Source: DATFCK01 sp045809745
GTDB taxonomy: Bacteria > Verrucomicrobiota > Verrucomicrobiia > Chthoniobacterales > UBA10450
Assembly: GCA_045809745.1 (NCBI GenBank)
Contig: JBJMXE010000122.1
Coordinates: 16,045-80,044, forward strand
Length of the DNA stretch: 64,000 bases
Direction of reading: 5' to 3'
The notes under the pieces were generated by a model. It did no database searches. It was not told the origin of the DNA and saw only the letters and a list, made by a program, of their open reading frames with translations. Below are positions 25,314 to 34,526 of this stretch, one piece after another. Both the position numbers and the translations under genes were made by a program. Numbering within the stretch: the first letter of the stretch is position 1; the number at the start of each line of letters is the position of its first letter.

Positions 25314-27545
25314 CTATTGCTTCGCCGGAGCCGACAGAAACTGTTGATAGGTAAATGACGCCACAATGGCGATGATCGCCACGCTGATGAATGCGGCGAT
25401 CCGATAGAGCTGGCTGAGATTATCGAGATCGTGAAAGAACAGTTTGACTAGCGCCAGGCATAAAAGCGCGACCGCGCCGAACCGAAGCGGGCGGATCTGT
25501 TTGATCATGCCGATCAACAGCATGCCGAAGGCGAACAGCGACCAGCTGATGGTGTAAGTCATGTCTCGGGCAAAGTTTCCGGCGAACGAGAAGGTCAGGG
25601 TGGGCCCAATCGAAAAGTAATCGGCAATCTCGATGTTCAGAAGCAGGAACAGAACAAGCCCGCTTAGCCCGTACAAAAGAGCCGGGCCATGCTTCTCGTA
25701 GAGACGTTCCTTGGGAGAGCCAAACCAGTAACCACCGGCGAACAGGCAAAGCGCAACCGCACCGTATACATACAAATACCAGTTCAGAATCGGCGTGGGA
25801 GTACGCGGATGATAATGGAGCACAGCTGGATTAAGGGCGAGGCGCACGAATGCGGCGGAAAACACGATCAAGGCAATGGCGCGCAAGCGGCGGTTAGGCA
25901 GCGCCTGATAGAGCAGGATCAACCCGACGCCTTCCAGCGCCCAGCCGATGGTGATCCATTCACGGTCTAACTGCACCGGAAACATAAGACTAACGAAGGC
26001 GATCAGAGCTGCTCCCTGACTGGCCAGACGCGAGTCGCCAGAAGTGAGCTTCAGCCGCTCTTTCGAAATGAGATAGCGAATCCCGGCCGCCGCTGGTAGG
26101 GCAAAGGTCAGCGGAATCACCCACCACCAGCGGTGCGGTATAACCGGATTCCCGGGAGACAATCCCGCCGGCACCGTAAGATAATAGTAAACGAAGCCAA
26201 ACTGCGGAAGACCTGCCACCGCACTAATCAGCCACGGCCACTTTTGATGCGGACCGCTGAGGTATGGCGTGGCCACAAATACCAGGAAGATCACGGCGTG
26301 CCACGTTGCCACGGCAGCCATATGCGAGGTTATGACTAACGACGCATCGTTGAGTCCGCCGTTATTGCCGAAAGCGCAGAACCATCGCCACTCCGCCAAT
26401 ACCCCCAATACCAGCGCGGACAGAGCAACAATCAATGCGGCCTTCGACTGCACTTTGCCTCTTGAATGAAACGCGGCCAGCGCAACCAAACCCGCTGAGC
26501 CCAGCAGCAAAGTAAACAAACCGAAATCCCATGCAGTCAGGCTGCTCAATGGGTCCACGATCGCCCCAATCAGTGGAGCGCTCCCTGCGATGGCACCGGC
26601 CAGGAGGCTCCAGTTGTGGCTCCGCCCGGTTTGAACGAGCGCGACCGCGATCAGCAGAAACAAAAACTGGAAGACGAAAAATACAACGCGAGCGACTTCA
26701 GCGTCAGTGGTCCCGAAGCAATCGGCCGCCCAGGCGAATTCTATCGCCACTGTGCATGCGGCAGCTGCGGCGATGAAGTAATGCCAGCGTTTAACCACGC
26801 TGACCGCAGCGACCGCGCAGTTCACGACGCCGAGGTAACCGAACAGACCAGCTGTGCTTTGATAGCGGTTTCGGAATAGCAGCGGGGTCAAAAAGCCGCC
26901 GATCACGGCCAGCCATAAAATTCCGGGGGCGTCCGTCCGCGCACCGAGGCCGAGCGCCAACGCGGTAATCCCCCACATCAGCACTGACGCAAACGTCAGC
27001 GAGACCAAACCATAAAACGAATGAGCCGCGTAGATGTCGGCATACAAAATCAAAAGCCCCGTCGCAATGAGGCTTTGGGATGGAATGCGGTACTTGCGCA
27101 GCACCGGGAGCAATCCGATCCCGATCAATGTTAGGCCGACGAGCGCGCTGACAGCAATGCGAATGCGAGGGCTGATCAGGTTGTTTTCGAACGCGTATTT
27201 AACGAAAAAAACGACACCGAGAAAAAACGCCAATCCGCCGATCCAGGCGAACATGCGGACTCCAACAAACGATTCCCAGTTAACCGCTGGATGCTGATGT
27301 GCCGTTTCAATCACTGGCAACGGGGTTGAAGCAATCGACCTTGGTGACGGCTGGTTCACAAATTGAGGCAGAGGTGGCGGCACAGAAGGCGATGGTTTAG
27401 CAACAACGGGTTGAGCATCGCCACTCCCGCTTCGCCGGAGTGCCGCCTCGAGACTTTCGATCCGCGCTCGCAAGGTGCCGATCTGGGCGATCGCCATGAT
27501 CGCGACACCGAGTCCAGCGCAGGCGAGAAACGCGAGAAGGATCAT
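25314..27545 (-). CDS. DUF2339 large polytopic membrane protein
   Basis: A 743-aa inner-membrane protein. After an N-terminal anchor and a short coiled coil (IGTLRARIESLEAALRRSGS) comes a Pro-rich linker, and then roughly 20 closely spaced transmembrane helices. The opening of the repeat-like domain, WESFVGVRMFAWIGGLAFFL then GVVFFVKYAFENNLISPRIR, is typical of DUF2339 proteins. The function of that family is not established; its many helices suggest envelope transport or lipid handling. It is followed by murJ on the same strand, about 100 bases away, a loose link only. Confidence 0.88.
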   Translation of the reverse strand: MILLAFLACAGLGVAIMAIAQIGTLRARIESLEAALRRSGSGDAQPVVAKPSPSVPPPLPQFVNQPSPRSIASTPLPVIETAHQHPAVNWESFVGVRMFAWIGGLAFFLGVVFFVKYAFENNLISPRIRIAVSALVGLTLIGIGLLPVLRKYRIPSQSLIATGLLILYADIYAAHSFYGLVSLTFASVLMWGITALALGLGARTDAPGILWLAVIGGFLTPLLFRNRYQSTAGLFGYLGVVNCAVAAVSVVKRWHYFIAAAAACTVAIEFAWAADCFGTTDAEVARVVFFVFQFLFLLIAVALVQTGRSHNWSLLAGAIAGSAPLIGAIVDPLSSLTAWDFGLFTLLLGSAGLVALAAFHSRGKVQSKAALIVALSALVLGVLAEWRWFCAFGNNGGLNDASLVITSHMAAVATWHAVIFLVFVATPYLSGPHQKWPWLISAVAGLPQFGFVYYYLTVPAGLSPGNPVIPHRWWWVIPLTFALPAAAGIRYLISKERLKLTSGDSRLASQGAALIAFVSLMFPVQLDREWITIGWALEGVGLILLYQALPNRRLRAIALIVFSAAFVRLALNPAVLHYHPRTPTPILNWYLYVYGAVALCLFAGGYWFGSPKERLYEKHGPALLYGLSGLVLFLLLNIEIADYFSIGPTLTFSFAGNFARDMTYTISWSLFAFGMLLIGMIKQIRPLRFGAVALLCLALVKLFFHDLDNLSQLYRIAAFISVAIIAIVASFTYQQFLSAPAKQ

Positions 27546-27606
27546 ACCCGGTCTGTATCAGCAGTGTTCACTCAGTAAAATCTCGACTGCTTGCAGGATT
27601 CGCTCC

Positions 27607-28362
27607 TCACAAACCCGTTGGACAATCGATAAACTCGAACGGCAGCCGAAACTTCTTTGCCAGGTATGTCGCCAGCGCTTTGACTCCAAAGGTTTCGGTG
27701 GCGTAATGTCCACCGAGCCACAGGTTCATTCCGAGCTCTTGAGCAGCGACAGCCGCCCAATGAGGCGCTTCACCGGTGATGAAAGTGTCGATCCCCTCAG
27801 CCGCTACTCGATAGATTTCTGATCCGCCGGCGCCGGTAACGATACCAATCATGCGTGGACGCTCCGGACCGAAATTGAAGGCCAGCACTTCGTCGCCTAA
27901 CACTTTCTGAAGCCGCGCGAACAAAGTGTTGTCGGTCTTATCAACCGATCCTTTCACGCCCACCAATTGCCCTTTCTCGGCGAGGAATGGCGTAGCGCGC
28001 CGGAGCCTTACGGCTGCTGCCAATAACGTGTTGTTGCCTAACTTTGGATGAACATCCAACGGCAGATGGGCGCTATACAGTGCAACGTCGTGTTGCAGGG
28101 CCAGCCGCAATTGCCGGCTCAAGATTCCGGTGACCGGCTGAAGGCCCTGCCAGTACAACCCGTGGTGCACGATCAAAAAGTCTACATTCCGTTCACTGGC
28201 CATTTGCAGCGTCTGGGTGGACGCGTCAACGGCCGCGCCAATCTTCGTGACCTTGCCGGAATTCTCGATCTGCAATCCATTCAGAGCATTGTCCCAATCC
28301 GCGATTTCGCTGATCCGCAATGTCGCGTCGCACTGGGCCACAACCTTTTGAAGCAAAGCCAT
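27607..28362 (-). CDS. NIF3-like (DUF34) dinuclear metal protein
   Basis: This 251-aa cytosolic protein has all the metal-binding motifs of the NIF3 family: DFLIVHHGLYW, YSAHLPLDVHPKLGNN, and the C-terminal TFITGEAPHWAA with LWLGGHYATETFGVKAL. Members form toroidal hexamers with two metals; GTP cyclohydrolase-like or metal-insertion roles have been proposed, but none is settled. The DW-DNALNGLQIE start and short length are those of the compact bacterial type. The ATG at 28362 is preferred over TTG at 28371. Confidence 0.93.
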   Translation of the reverse strand: MALLQKVVAQCDATLRISEIADWDNALNGLQIENSGKVTKIGAAVDASTQTLQMASERNVDFLIVHHGLYWQGLQPVTGILSRQLRLALQHDVALYSAHLPLDVHPKLGNNTLLAAAVRLRRATPFLAEKGQLVGVKGSVDKTDNTLFARLQKVLGDEVLAFNFGPERPRMIGIVTGAGGSEIYRVAAEGIDTFITGEAPHWAAVAAQELGMNLWLGGHYATETFGVKALATYLAKKFRLPFEFIDCPTGL

Positions 28363-28456
28363 CGCCGGCAAAGCTAAGGAGTCTCAGCCGGTGAAGGCAA
28401 GATTGAAGCAAAGCGCTGTTTAATGCTGGTCAAATGGCCGAACTTAATCTCACCCG

Positions 28457-28523
28457 TGTCATCCTGAGCACCTTCACTGTGAAATCCCTCAAGTGAGTTG
28501 CGCACCACGTTGGGGTAAGGATT
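28457..28523. repeat. Dispersed repeat, family D (degenerate)
   Basis: GTCATCCTGAGCACCTTCAC then TGTGAAATCCCTCAAGTGAG. It resembles the ends of the family D elements at 39633 and 41938. Confidence 0.6.
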
Positions 28524-30077
28524 TCAGCTCGTCCGACAGGCGTAAACCTTTACTGGTTCGCTAACTCCGCGCACTTGCTGCGGCGGCAAAGATTCGAGCG
28601 GAAAATCGATGCTTAACGAGGCTTGCACGGCTGCGGTTAGTAGCAATGGCCGGCCGACAGTTTTGGTCAGGCTCTCGATTCGTGACGCAACATTGACGGT
28701 GTCGCCGATCGCGGTGAACTCGAGCCGCTCGGGCGAACCGATGCTGCCAACGATGGCGGGCCCGGTATGCAAACCGATCCCGATCCGGATCGAAGCTCGA
28801 CCTTGTTTTTCCCACGACTCGTTTAACGAAGCGAGCGCACGCAAAATATTGATGCCGGCCGTCACCGCAGCGTCGGCGTGCTGCGTGTCGGGATCGCCGG
28901 CGCCGAACAGGGCCATGAAACCATCACCAAGGTATTTGTTCACCATTCCACCGTGTTCTTCGACGACGCGAACGGTGGCTCCGAAGAAGTCGTTTAGCAT
29001 TTCCACCACGTCTGCCGGATTCATCGCTGCGGCCTGAGCAGTAGACGATCTGATATCGACGAACATGACCGTGATCTGCTCCTCCACCCCGCTCAGGCCG
29101 GGATCGCGTTTCAAGATTTGTTCGGCAGCGCGCTGGCCCACATGCAGCCCAAAAGTTTGCCGCAATTTTTCCTTCTCTTTAAGGCCACGGATCATGTTGT
29201 TGAATTCGCCTAACAACAGTCCAAACTCGTCCGGGCGCGAAACCGGAACCGAGATGTCGAGTTTTCCACGGGACACCGACTCTGCGGCGGTCCTGAGCTG
29301 GTCAATTGGCCGAGCAACGAGTCCGCTAATCATCACCGCTGTGCACAGTCCGAAAGCAATCCCAATCGTCCCGACGAATACCGCAAACCAGGCGGAACTG
29401 ACGCCGGGGGTTTGGGGCGCAAACGCTAAAAGCAGCAGGGAACCGATCGGGCAAAGCGAAGCCGATATGGCCCACAGAATGCCACGGCCCCGAAGGGAAA
29501 GCGTCACTACGTCGGGAACGAGGTCCGCTCGTACCCCGCTGAAGAACACCGGAAACAATCCCCAGTGACTGGCTATTTCGACCAGGAAAATTGTGTGAGT
29601 TACCGAGATGAATCCAGAGATACAAAACGAGATCGGCAGATGCCAAAGCAACTGAGTGGGAAGACTGCCATGCACCTGGAGAAGCGAGAAAAGAAACACC
29701 GGGATGCACAGGAACCAGGCCAGTCCGGAAATCGCGGCGGCGTACCACGGCAAATGAATGAGTCGACGGCGCAGAACGGCCAGGCTTTCTGGCTCAATTG
29801 TTCCCCCACGCCGTAGCAGATGAAAGGGTTTCGAGAAGTAATGGACGCGCTTCAGCCACAACCAAATACCGACCGGAAATACAATAACGTTGTAAACCAC
29901 GATGGTGGCCAGGAAGCGGCCGGTTAGGCCGATGGGAGTGAGCATCGGCTGGATAATCACCGCGTTGTACCAGATGTTGAATGCGCTACCGAGTATCTGC
30001 GGCACTAAGGGTGCCAGCGCGGTCAGCACCAGGGCGAGACGTTTACTGGTCCCGTTCACGATGGCGGAAGCGTCCAT
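28524..30077 (-). CDS. Membrane adenylate/guanylate cyclase with HAMP domain
   Basis: A 517-aa protein: five or six transmembrane helices in residues 15-270, a HAMP-type linker (VARPIDQLRTAAESVSRGKL then DISVPVSRPDEFGLLLGEFN) and a C-terminal class III cyclase domain. The catalytic domain has VMFVDIRSST and NKYLGDGFMALFG (two metal Asp and the Lys of NKYLGD), and AIGDTVNVASRIESLTK with the transition-state Asn and Arg. All key residues are present, so it should be active, making cAMP unless base choice is changed. This contrasts with the TPR/SLOG-like cyclase at 2.7 kb. It overlaps the MBL-fold gene by 22 bases on the same strand. Confidence 0.93.
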   Translation of the reverse strand: MDASAIVNGTSKRLALVLTALAPLVPQILGSAFNIWYNAVIIQPMLTPIGLTGRFLATIVVYNVIVFPVGIWLWLKRVHYFSKPFHLLRRGGTIEPESLAVLRRRLIHLPWYAAAISGLAWFLCIPVFLFSLLQVHGSLPTQLLWHLPISFCISGFISVTHTIFLVEIASHWGLFPVFFSGVRADLVPDVVTLSLRGRGILWAISASLCPIGSLLLLAFAPQTPGVSSAWFAVFVGTIGIAFGLCTAVMISGLVARPIDQLRTAAESVSRGKLDISVPVSRPDEFGLLLGEFNNMIRGLKEKEKLRQTFGLHVGQRAAEQILKRDPGLSGVEEQITVMFVDIRSSTAQAAAMNPADVVEMLNDFFGATVRVVEEHGGMVNKYLGDGFMALFGAGDPDTQHADAAVTAGINILRALASLNESWEKQGRASIRIGIGLHTGPAIVGSIGSPERLEFTAIGDTVNVASRIESLTKTVGRPLLLTAAVQASLSIDFPLESLPPQQVRGVSEPVKVYACRTS

Positions 30078-30991
30078 GGCCGAAAATAATCCATCAGAAT
30101 CAGCCGCCCGGGCAAACGCTGTTCCTTGTGCTCGCGCATAACGAATTCGAAATCGGTTAGGGATCCAAACTTGAAACCGCGATCGAGCGGCTCGAAAAAG
30201 TCATCCTGATGACTGGGCAGAACAAATCGCGGCCGTAGCCGCCTCACCGCTGCGGCAAACCGTTGCCGGGAGTCCGTCAAAGCCACTCCCAGAATGGCCA
30301 GATCTACTGGACCAGTGTTTATCGACGGGAGCGCCTCCGGAGTGCCGCCGGAATCGATGAAAATCCGGTGGCCTTCAATTGTGATCAAATAGCTGAGCGG
30401 CTCGCCACAGACCCAGTCGCTGGCTCGCACGGGCGGACCGGACTTTCTCAGCGCCCCGTTGAATGGCACGCCGGCCAGAGGCAACCGATCGTGAGCTGCG
30501 GGCAGAACGGCAATTCGCCACCGACCGATCGAGAGGACGTCACCCGGTTTAACAGGCGCGCATTTCGCGCGATCGCCGCCCGCGCGATTAGCCAGCGCAA
30601 CGGCTGTGGTCGAACCGACGAGCTTCGCCCCGGTCTCTCGCATCAACACTGGCGCATCGAGGAGATGATCGAAATGTGCGTGCGTGACGAGGATAGCGTC
30701 GACGTCGCGATTGAGCCGCGACATGCCCCGTTCAATTCGAGACTTGTCAGGTTGAATCGGCAATCTAAACCCGATGCGAGCAAGGCTGATTCGGGAGAAA
30801 TAAGGATCAATCAGGATTGAATGCCCTGAGTTCTCCAGCTGATAACCATTGGTCCCTAGATAAGTCACTCGAACGGCTGAGTATGAACTGCGTTGGTGCG
30901 GCGGATCCGCGACAATTAAATCAGAGTACCGCGAAAGGCTGCACGCCGCCGGCTGCACAGCTATCAGGGCGAACAAGAATGCTCGGATCAT
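30056..30991 (-). CDS. MBL-fold metallohydrolase lipoprotein
   Basis: A 311-aa protein starting with a lipoprotein signal peptide (IRAFLFALIAVQPAACS), so it is probably lipidated. The metallo-beta-lactamase fold is shown by VTYLGTNGYQLENSG, ILVTHAHFDHLLDAPVLM (zinc ligands) and LPAAHDRLP, and later FIDSGGTPEALPS and VLPSHQDDFFEP. This is the UlaG/RomA-like MBL group; the substrate is unknown. ATG at 30991 puts the lipobox at a normal place; the longer frame to 31069 has no supporting ribosome site and enters repeat sequence. Its 3' end overlaps the cyclase gene start by 22 bases. Confidence 0.85.
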   Translation of the reverse strand: MIRAFLFALIAVQPAACSLSRYSDLIVADPPHQRSSYSAVRVTYLGTNGYQLENSGHSILIDPYFSRISLARIGFRLPIQPDKSRIERGMSRLNRDVDAILVTHAHFDHLLDAPVLMRETGAKLVGSTTAVALANRAGGDRAKCAPVKPGDVLSIGRWRIAVLPAAHDRLPLAGVPFNGALRKSGPPVRASDWVCGEPLSYLITIEGHRIFIDSGGTPEALPSINTGPVDLAILGVALTDSRQRFAAAVRRLRPRFVLPSHQDDFFEPLDRGFKFGSLTDFEFVMREHKEQRLPGRLILMDYFRPWTLPPS

Positions 30992-31094
30992 CGCTCCAAC
31001 GTTTTCTTTACGCTCATGGCGGCAAAAAACACGATTCTTTTGCGAGCCGCCAGCCGATTGAACTTCCAAAACCTTGTCGGCGCCGCCCGTCTAA

Positions 31095-31193
31095 CGGAGA
31101 GGACGAGCTTGTCTCGTCCCACTTTTCTCTGCCCGGCAGCGCAAACCCCCGGCAGCTCCCAAGTAGTGGGACGAGACAAGCTCGTCGCTCCGG
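31095..31193. repeat. Inverted repeat pair, family F
   Basis: GGAGAGGACGAGCTTGTCTC GTCCCAC at 31095-31122 and GTGGGACGAGACAAGCTCGT CGCTCC at 31167-31192 are near-perfect inverted copies about 45 bases apart. A related element is at 62389-62417. Confidence 0.85.
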
Positions 31194-31307
31194 TTATAGG
31201 CAAGGCGGAGTATGACATCGGGATGGTCGAAGACATTTGCGCCGGTGTAACCAGAGCTTGACGAAATTCCCGCCAGTTGGGACGTTGGTCGACGATATCG
31301 TTTGGTA

Positions 31308-31715
31308 ATGGAATACACTGACGCACCAACGACTGAGACAACGGCCTTCCAAAGCGACAAGATGGCCTGCCCCTACTGCGGGCACCTGCTGCCCAAGGAT
31401 GCGGAGAGCTGCGATCAATGCGATTGGACACGCTCGGCTACCGAAACCGCCGAAGGCAAGGCCAGCGACGCCGTGGCGGTGGTGCTCAGCGTCATTCCGG
31501 GGTTGGGTCACATTTACAAGGGACACAAAGTGATGGGCGCGCTGATCATGTTTGTCGGCACCCCCATGGCGATCGGTATCGCGGCGTTAACCTTTACGTT
31601 TACGGCCGGCTTCGGTGGGCTGCTCCTGCCGCTATGGTGGTTAGGCGTGATGTTCCACGTTTATGCGATCGAGGACCGCGTTGTTCCGACCGAGGACCCT
31701 GGGGAACAGTACTGA
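31308..31715 (+). CDS. Zinc-ribbon small membrane protein
   Basis: A 135-aa protein. Two CxxC pairs (ACPYCGHLLPKDAESCDQCD) form a zinc ribbon at about residues 20-40. Two hydrophobic segments follow: VAVVLSVIPGLGHIYKGHKV with the GLGHIYKG pattern seen in TM2-like proteins, then a helix pair (GALIMFVGTPMAIGIAALTF, GLLLPLWWLGVMFHVYAIED). It is likely an inner-membrane protein with a cytosolic ribbon; its role is unknown. The ATG at 31308 is preferred over a TTG at 31302. Confidence 0.82.
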   Translation: MEYTDAPTTETTAFQSDKMACPYCGHLLPKDAESCDQCDWTRSATETAEGKASDAVAVVLSVIPGLGHIYKGHKVMGALIMFVGTPMAIGIAALTFTFTAGFGGLLLPLWWLGVMFHVYAIEDRVVPTEDPGEQY

Positions 31716-31884
31716 CCAAGCGGCTTTGCCGCTGCAGCGTGAATCGCTGCATCGTTAGACCGTTGAATCGGCGGCATCCCGAACATCGCTGAGGTCGATC
31801 GAGACCTTCCTCGGGCCGTAGCCTTGGGCGAAGGAGGCCCGGCTCGATCCTAACAATTATCGCGAAGCCACCCCCTTGACCGGC

Positions 31885-31914
31885 TTGTTGCAGCGGCGGT
31901 CTATGATCGCCGAA
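31885..31914 (+). repeat. Dispersed palindromic repeat, family A (forward member of a pair)
   Basis: TTGTTGCAGCGGCGGTCTAT GATCGCCG. It faces 31957-31979. Confidence 0.75.
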
Positions 31915-31956
31915 AACCTGGCTCGGCAGAGTCTCGCCCCACCACCACTGGATCGC

Positions 31957-31979
31957 CCGTCACAGATCGCCGCTACAGT
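31957..31979 (-). repeat. Dispersed palindromic repeat, family A (reverse member of a pair)
   Basis: CCGTCACAGATCGCCGCTAC AG, inverted relative to 31885-31914. It abuts the 3' end of the epimerase gene. Confidence 0.75.
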
Positions 31980-33028
31980 TGCTTCACCGCGGCGTGGATT
32001 TCTTCGAGAATCTCACGCAAGCCGTAACGGAAGTTCCACTCGGGATAATGCTGCTGAAATTTTCGAACATCACTGATCCACCAAATGTGATCGCCGATCC
32101 GGTTCGTTTCTTCGTAAGTCCACGTTAGCCGGCATCCGCTGATTTCCTCGCACAGATCAATCGCTTCCAACATGGAGCAGTTGCTGTGACGGCTGCCGCC
32201 AATGTTGTAAACCTCGGCGGAGCGCGGCGAACGCGCATACTGAACGAATGCCTCTACCAGATCATAGCTGTGGATGTTATCGCGAACCTGCTTGCCTTTG
32301 TAACCGAACACTCGATAGGGCCGGCCGGTAACGGTGCAGATCATCAAGTAAGATAGAAAACCGTGGAGTTCCGTTCCGGCATGCGCCGGACCGGTTAGGC
32401 AGCCGCCCCGGAATGACACCGTCGGCATATCGAAGTAGCGACCATACTCCTGGACCAACAGATCAGCCGCCGCCTTGGACGCGCCAAACAGCGAGTGCTT
32501 GGTGAAGTCGATACTCATTGATTCCGAAATTCCAGGCTGGAACTCATGTCCCGCCTGGATCTCCCATCGTTTGTCCAGTTCCTGAAGCGGCAAACGATTC
32601 GGCGTGTCTCCGTAAACCTTATTTGTGGAGGTAAAAATGAACGGGCTTTCCGGGCAAAACTGTCTGGTGGCTTCGAGCAGGTTCAGCGTTCCGTTTGCGT
32701 TAACGGCGAAGTCTTTCTGTGGATCGCGGGCGGCCCAATCATGCGAAGGTTGGGCCGCAGTATGAATGACTGCGGCAATGCCCCGGCGATTTTGTTTGAA
32801 CAAATCGTTCAACCGGGCGGCATCACGGATATCGATGGAGTGATGCTCGTAACCCGAAACATTCTTGAGGAGATAATCGCGTGTTTTCTGGGTGGAAGCT
32901 TCGGCACCAAAGAATTCCGCCCGCATGTCATTATCGATCCCGATAACCCGCAGGCCGTCGTGAGCGAAACGTTTGACCGTTTCCGACCCAATCAATCCGG
33001 CTGAGCCGGTGACGATTACTGAGCGCAT
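31973..33028 (-). CDS. NAD-dependent epimerase/dehydratase (CDP-tyvelose epimerase-like)
   Basis: A 351-aa cytosolic extended SDR enzyme with the Rossmann motif VIVTGSAGLIGSE, AVIHTAAQPSHDW, VNANGTLNLLEATRQ, the catalytic Thr region FIFTSTNKVYGD, and late VRDNIHSYDLVEAFVQYA. The usual YxxxK catalytic pair reads FGASK here, with Phe in place of Tyr. It resembles CDP-paratose/tyvelose 2-epimerases and other nucleotide-sugar epimerases. It lies 29 bases after pgl on the minus strand and may be co-transcribed with it. It probably makes an activated sugar for the envelope. Confidence 0.88.
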   Translation of the reverse strand: MRSVIVTGSAGLIGSETVKRFAHDGLRVIGIDNDMRAEFFGAEASTQKTRDYLLKNVSGYEHHSIDIRDAARLNDLFKQNRRGIAAVIHTAAQPSHDWAARDPQKDFAVNANGTLNLLEATRQFCPESPFIFTSTNKVYGDTPNRLPLQELDKRWEIQAGHEFQPGISESMSIDFTKHSLFGASKAAADLLVQEYGRYFDMPTVSFRGGCLTGPAHAGTELHGFLSYLMICTVTGRPYRVFGYKGKQVRDNIHSYDLVEAFVQYARSPRSAEVYNIGGSRHSNCSMLEAIDLCEEISGCRLTWTYEETNRIGDHIWWISDVRKFQQHYPEWNFRYGLREILEEIHAAVKQL

Positions 33029-33057
33029 AACAGACTAGCCCAGCGGAGAAGCAAAGC

Positions 33058-33756
33058 TCACGCCGCCTCGCCCAGAATCCAGACCAACCGGCCGGCGGTG
33101 GGATTCACCCGCGCCGCCGGATATTGTGGATCGCCCTTGATCACGCGCTCGACCAGCTCCGGATTTTTGGCAGCATTGACGAGGAAGCAGATGCAGCGCG
33201 ACGCATTGATTAGTGGATAAGTCATCGTTAGGCGCCAGGCATCGAGCTTCGGAACAAAATTTGCCACAACCTTTCGGTCTACTTCGTCGACAGCTGCCGT
33301 TCCAGGAAAGAGCGAGGCGGTATGACCGTCGTCGCCCATCCCCAACAGCATCAGGTCATGACGGTAAATATTCTCACGTCTTTGCTGCGCCGCGGTCTCT
33401 AACTGCGTTTCGTATTCAGCCGCGGCCGGCTTCGGATCCATCTCGCCGCGCATCCGCAGGACTGAACCGTTTGGAATTTTGGCCGGTTCCAAAAGACACT
33501 CGCAGGCCATTCGATAGTTGCTGTCGGGATGATCGGGCGGAACGCAGCGTTCATCACCAAACGTGATCTGGAACCGATCCGGCGGAATATCGCGTCCAAG
33601 CCATGCCCACTCCTGATAAACGGGGCGAGGAGTGTTGCCCCCAGACAATGCCACTTTGAATTCACCCCGTTCTGCTATTGACGCTCGGGCCAGGCCGACG
33701 ATGAACTCCGCGGCATCGTCAACGAACCTTTTGGTACGGATAACTTCGGCGCTCAT
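33058..33756 (-). CDS. pgl: 6-phosphogluconolactonase
   Basis: Pgl hydrolyses 6-phosphogluconolactone in the oxidative pentose phosphate pathway. The 232-aa protein has all family motifs: FKVALSGGNTPRPVYQEW, QITFGDERCVPPDHPDSNYR, and LMLLGMGDDGHTASLFPGTA with the catalytic His. Length and motif order are standard for the SugarP/NagB-like Pgl type, not the 7-bladed propeller type. No zwf or gnd is in the window. It is upstream of the epimerase gene and 88 bases from msrA. Confidence 0.95.
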   Translation of the reverse strand: MSAEVIRTKRFVDDAAEFIVGLARASIAERGEFKVALSGGNTPRPVYQEWAWLGRDIPPDRFQITFGDERCVPPDHPDSNYRMACECLLEPAKIPNGSVLRMRGEMDPKPAAAEYETQLETAAQQRRENIYRHDLMLLGMGDDGHTASLFPGTAAVDEVDRKVVANFVPKLDAWRLTMTYPLINASRCICFLVNAAKNPELVERVIKGDPQYPAARVNPTAGRLVWILGEAA

Positions 33757-33844
33757 AATCCGGTTAGGCGCCGCTTCATTTTTGTCCGTGCAATTGGGGC
33801 GATGAAGCGGCTATTGACTCCTCGAAACCTCGAACGGCGATTAC

Positions 33845-34321
33845 TCACACTGCGCAATGGGTCTGGCCGCGTTTCTTCAGATACTGCTGGTGATATTCCT
33901 CGGCTCGCCAAAACTTTGTTGCCGGCTCAATGACGGTGACGATTGGTCGCGGAAAACGGCCGCTGTTCTGGAGCCGCTCCTTTGCCGCCTCCGCCGCGGC
34001 CTTCTGTTCCGGCGAATGATAGAAAATGGCTGAGCGATACTGGGTTCCCACATCGGGCCCTTGGCGGTTCAACGTGGTCGGGTTGTGATTCGACCAGAAG
34101 ACCTCCAGCAATTGCTCGTAGGAAATTTCAGCGGGATTGAAATCCACGTCCACTACCTCGGCGTGACCCGTTCTATCGGTGCAGACATCCTCATAACTCG
34201 GATTATCCTTCGTTCCGCCGGCATAACCCACAGCGGTGCCAAGGACACCCTTGAGATTGCGAAATGTTTCCTCAACGCCCCAGAAGCAGCCGGCGCCAAA
34301 TGTGGCTTTCTGTGTTTCCAT
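33845..34321 (-). CDS. msrA: Peptide methionine sulfoxide reductase MsrA
   Basis: MsrA reduces the S-epimer of methionine sulfoxide in proteins. The 158-aa protein has ATFGAGCFWGVEETFRNLKG with the catalytic Cys, then AVGYAGGTKDNPSYEDVCTD and TGHAEVVDVDFNPAEISYEQ, and a later FWSNHNPTTLNRQGPDVGTQ. It lacks an N-terminal export signal, so it is cytosolic, and there is no fused MsrB domain. It stands alone on the minus strand. Confidence 0.97.
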   Translation of the reverse strand: METQKATFGAGCFWGVEETFRNLKGVLGTAVGYAGGTKDNPSYEDVCTDRTGHAEVVDVDFNPAEISYEQLLEVFWSNHNPTTLNRQGPDVGTQYRSAIFYHSPEQKAAAEAAKERLQNSGRFPRPIVTVIEPATKFWRAEEYHQQYLKKRGQTHCAV

Positions 34322-34526
34322 CCGAAACGATGGAACCGATGGCCGAATCGCGCAACCGAGCGGACGTCACGGCCACTGACGAGAGCGCGCCGCACCAACG
34401 AAACCAACTCCGATTCAGGGCCAGGGTTTCGGAGAGATCGTCCACGTTTTTGGGTCTGCACAGGCAAAGGGTTTTTCGCCTGTTCGGGCTTGCATCCGAC
34501 CGGATTTAGGCAACATCTACGCCTCA

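Noticed and set aside
28609..29037. Open frame antisense to the HAMP cyclase gene
   Set aside because: Shadow of the well-supported cyclase on the other strand; no independent domain.
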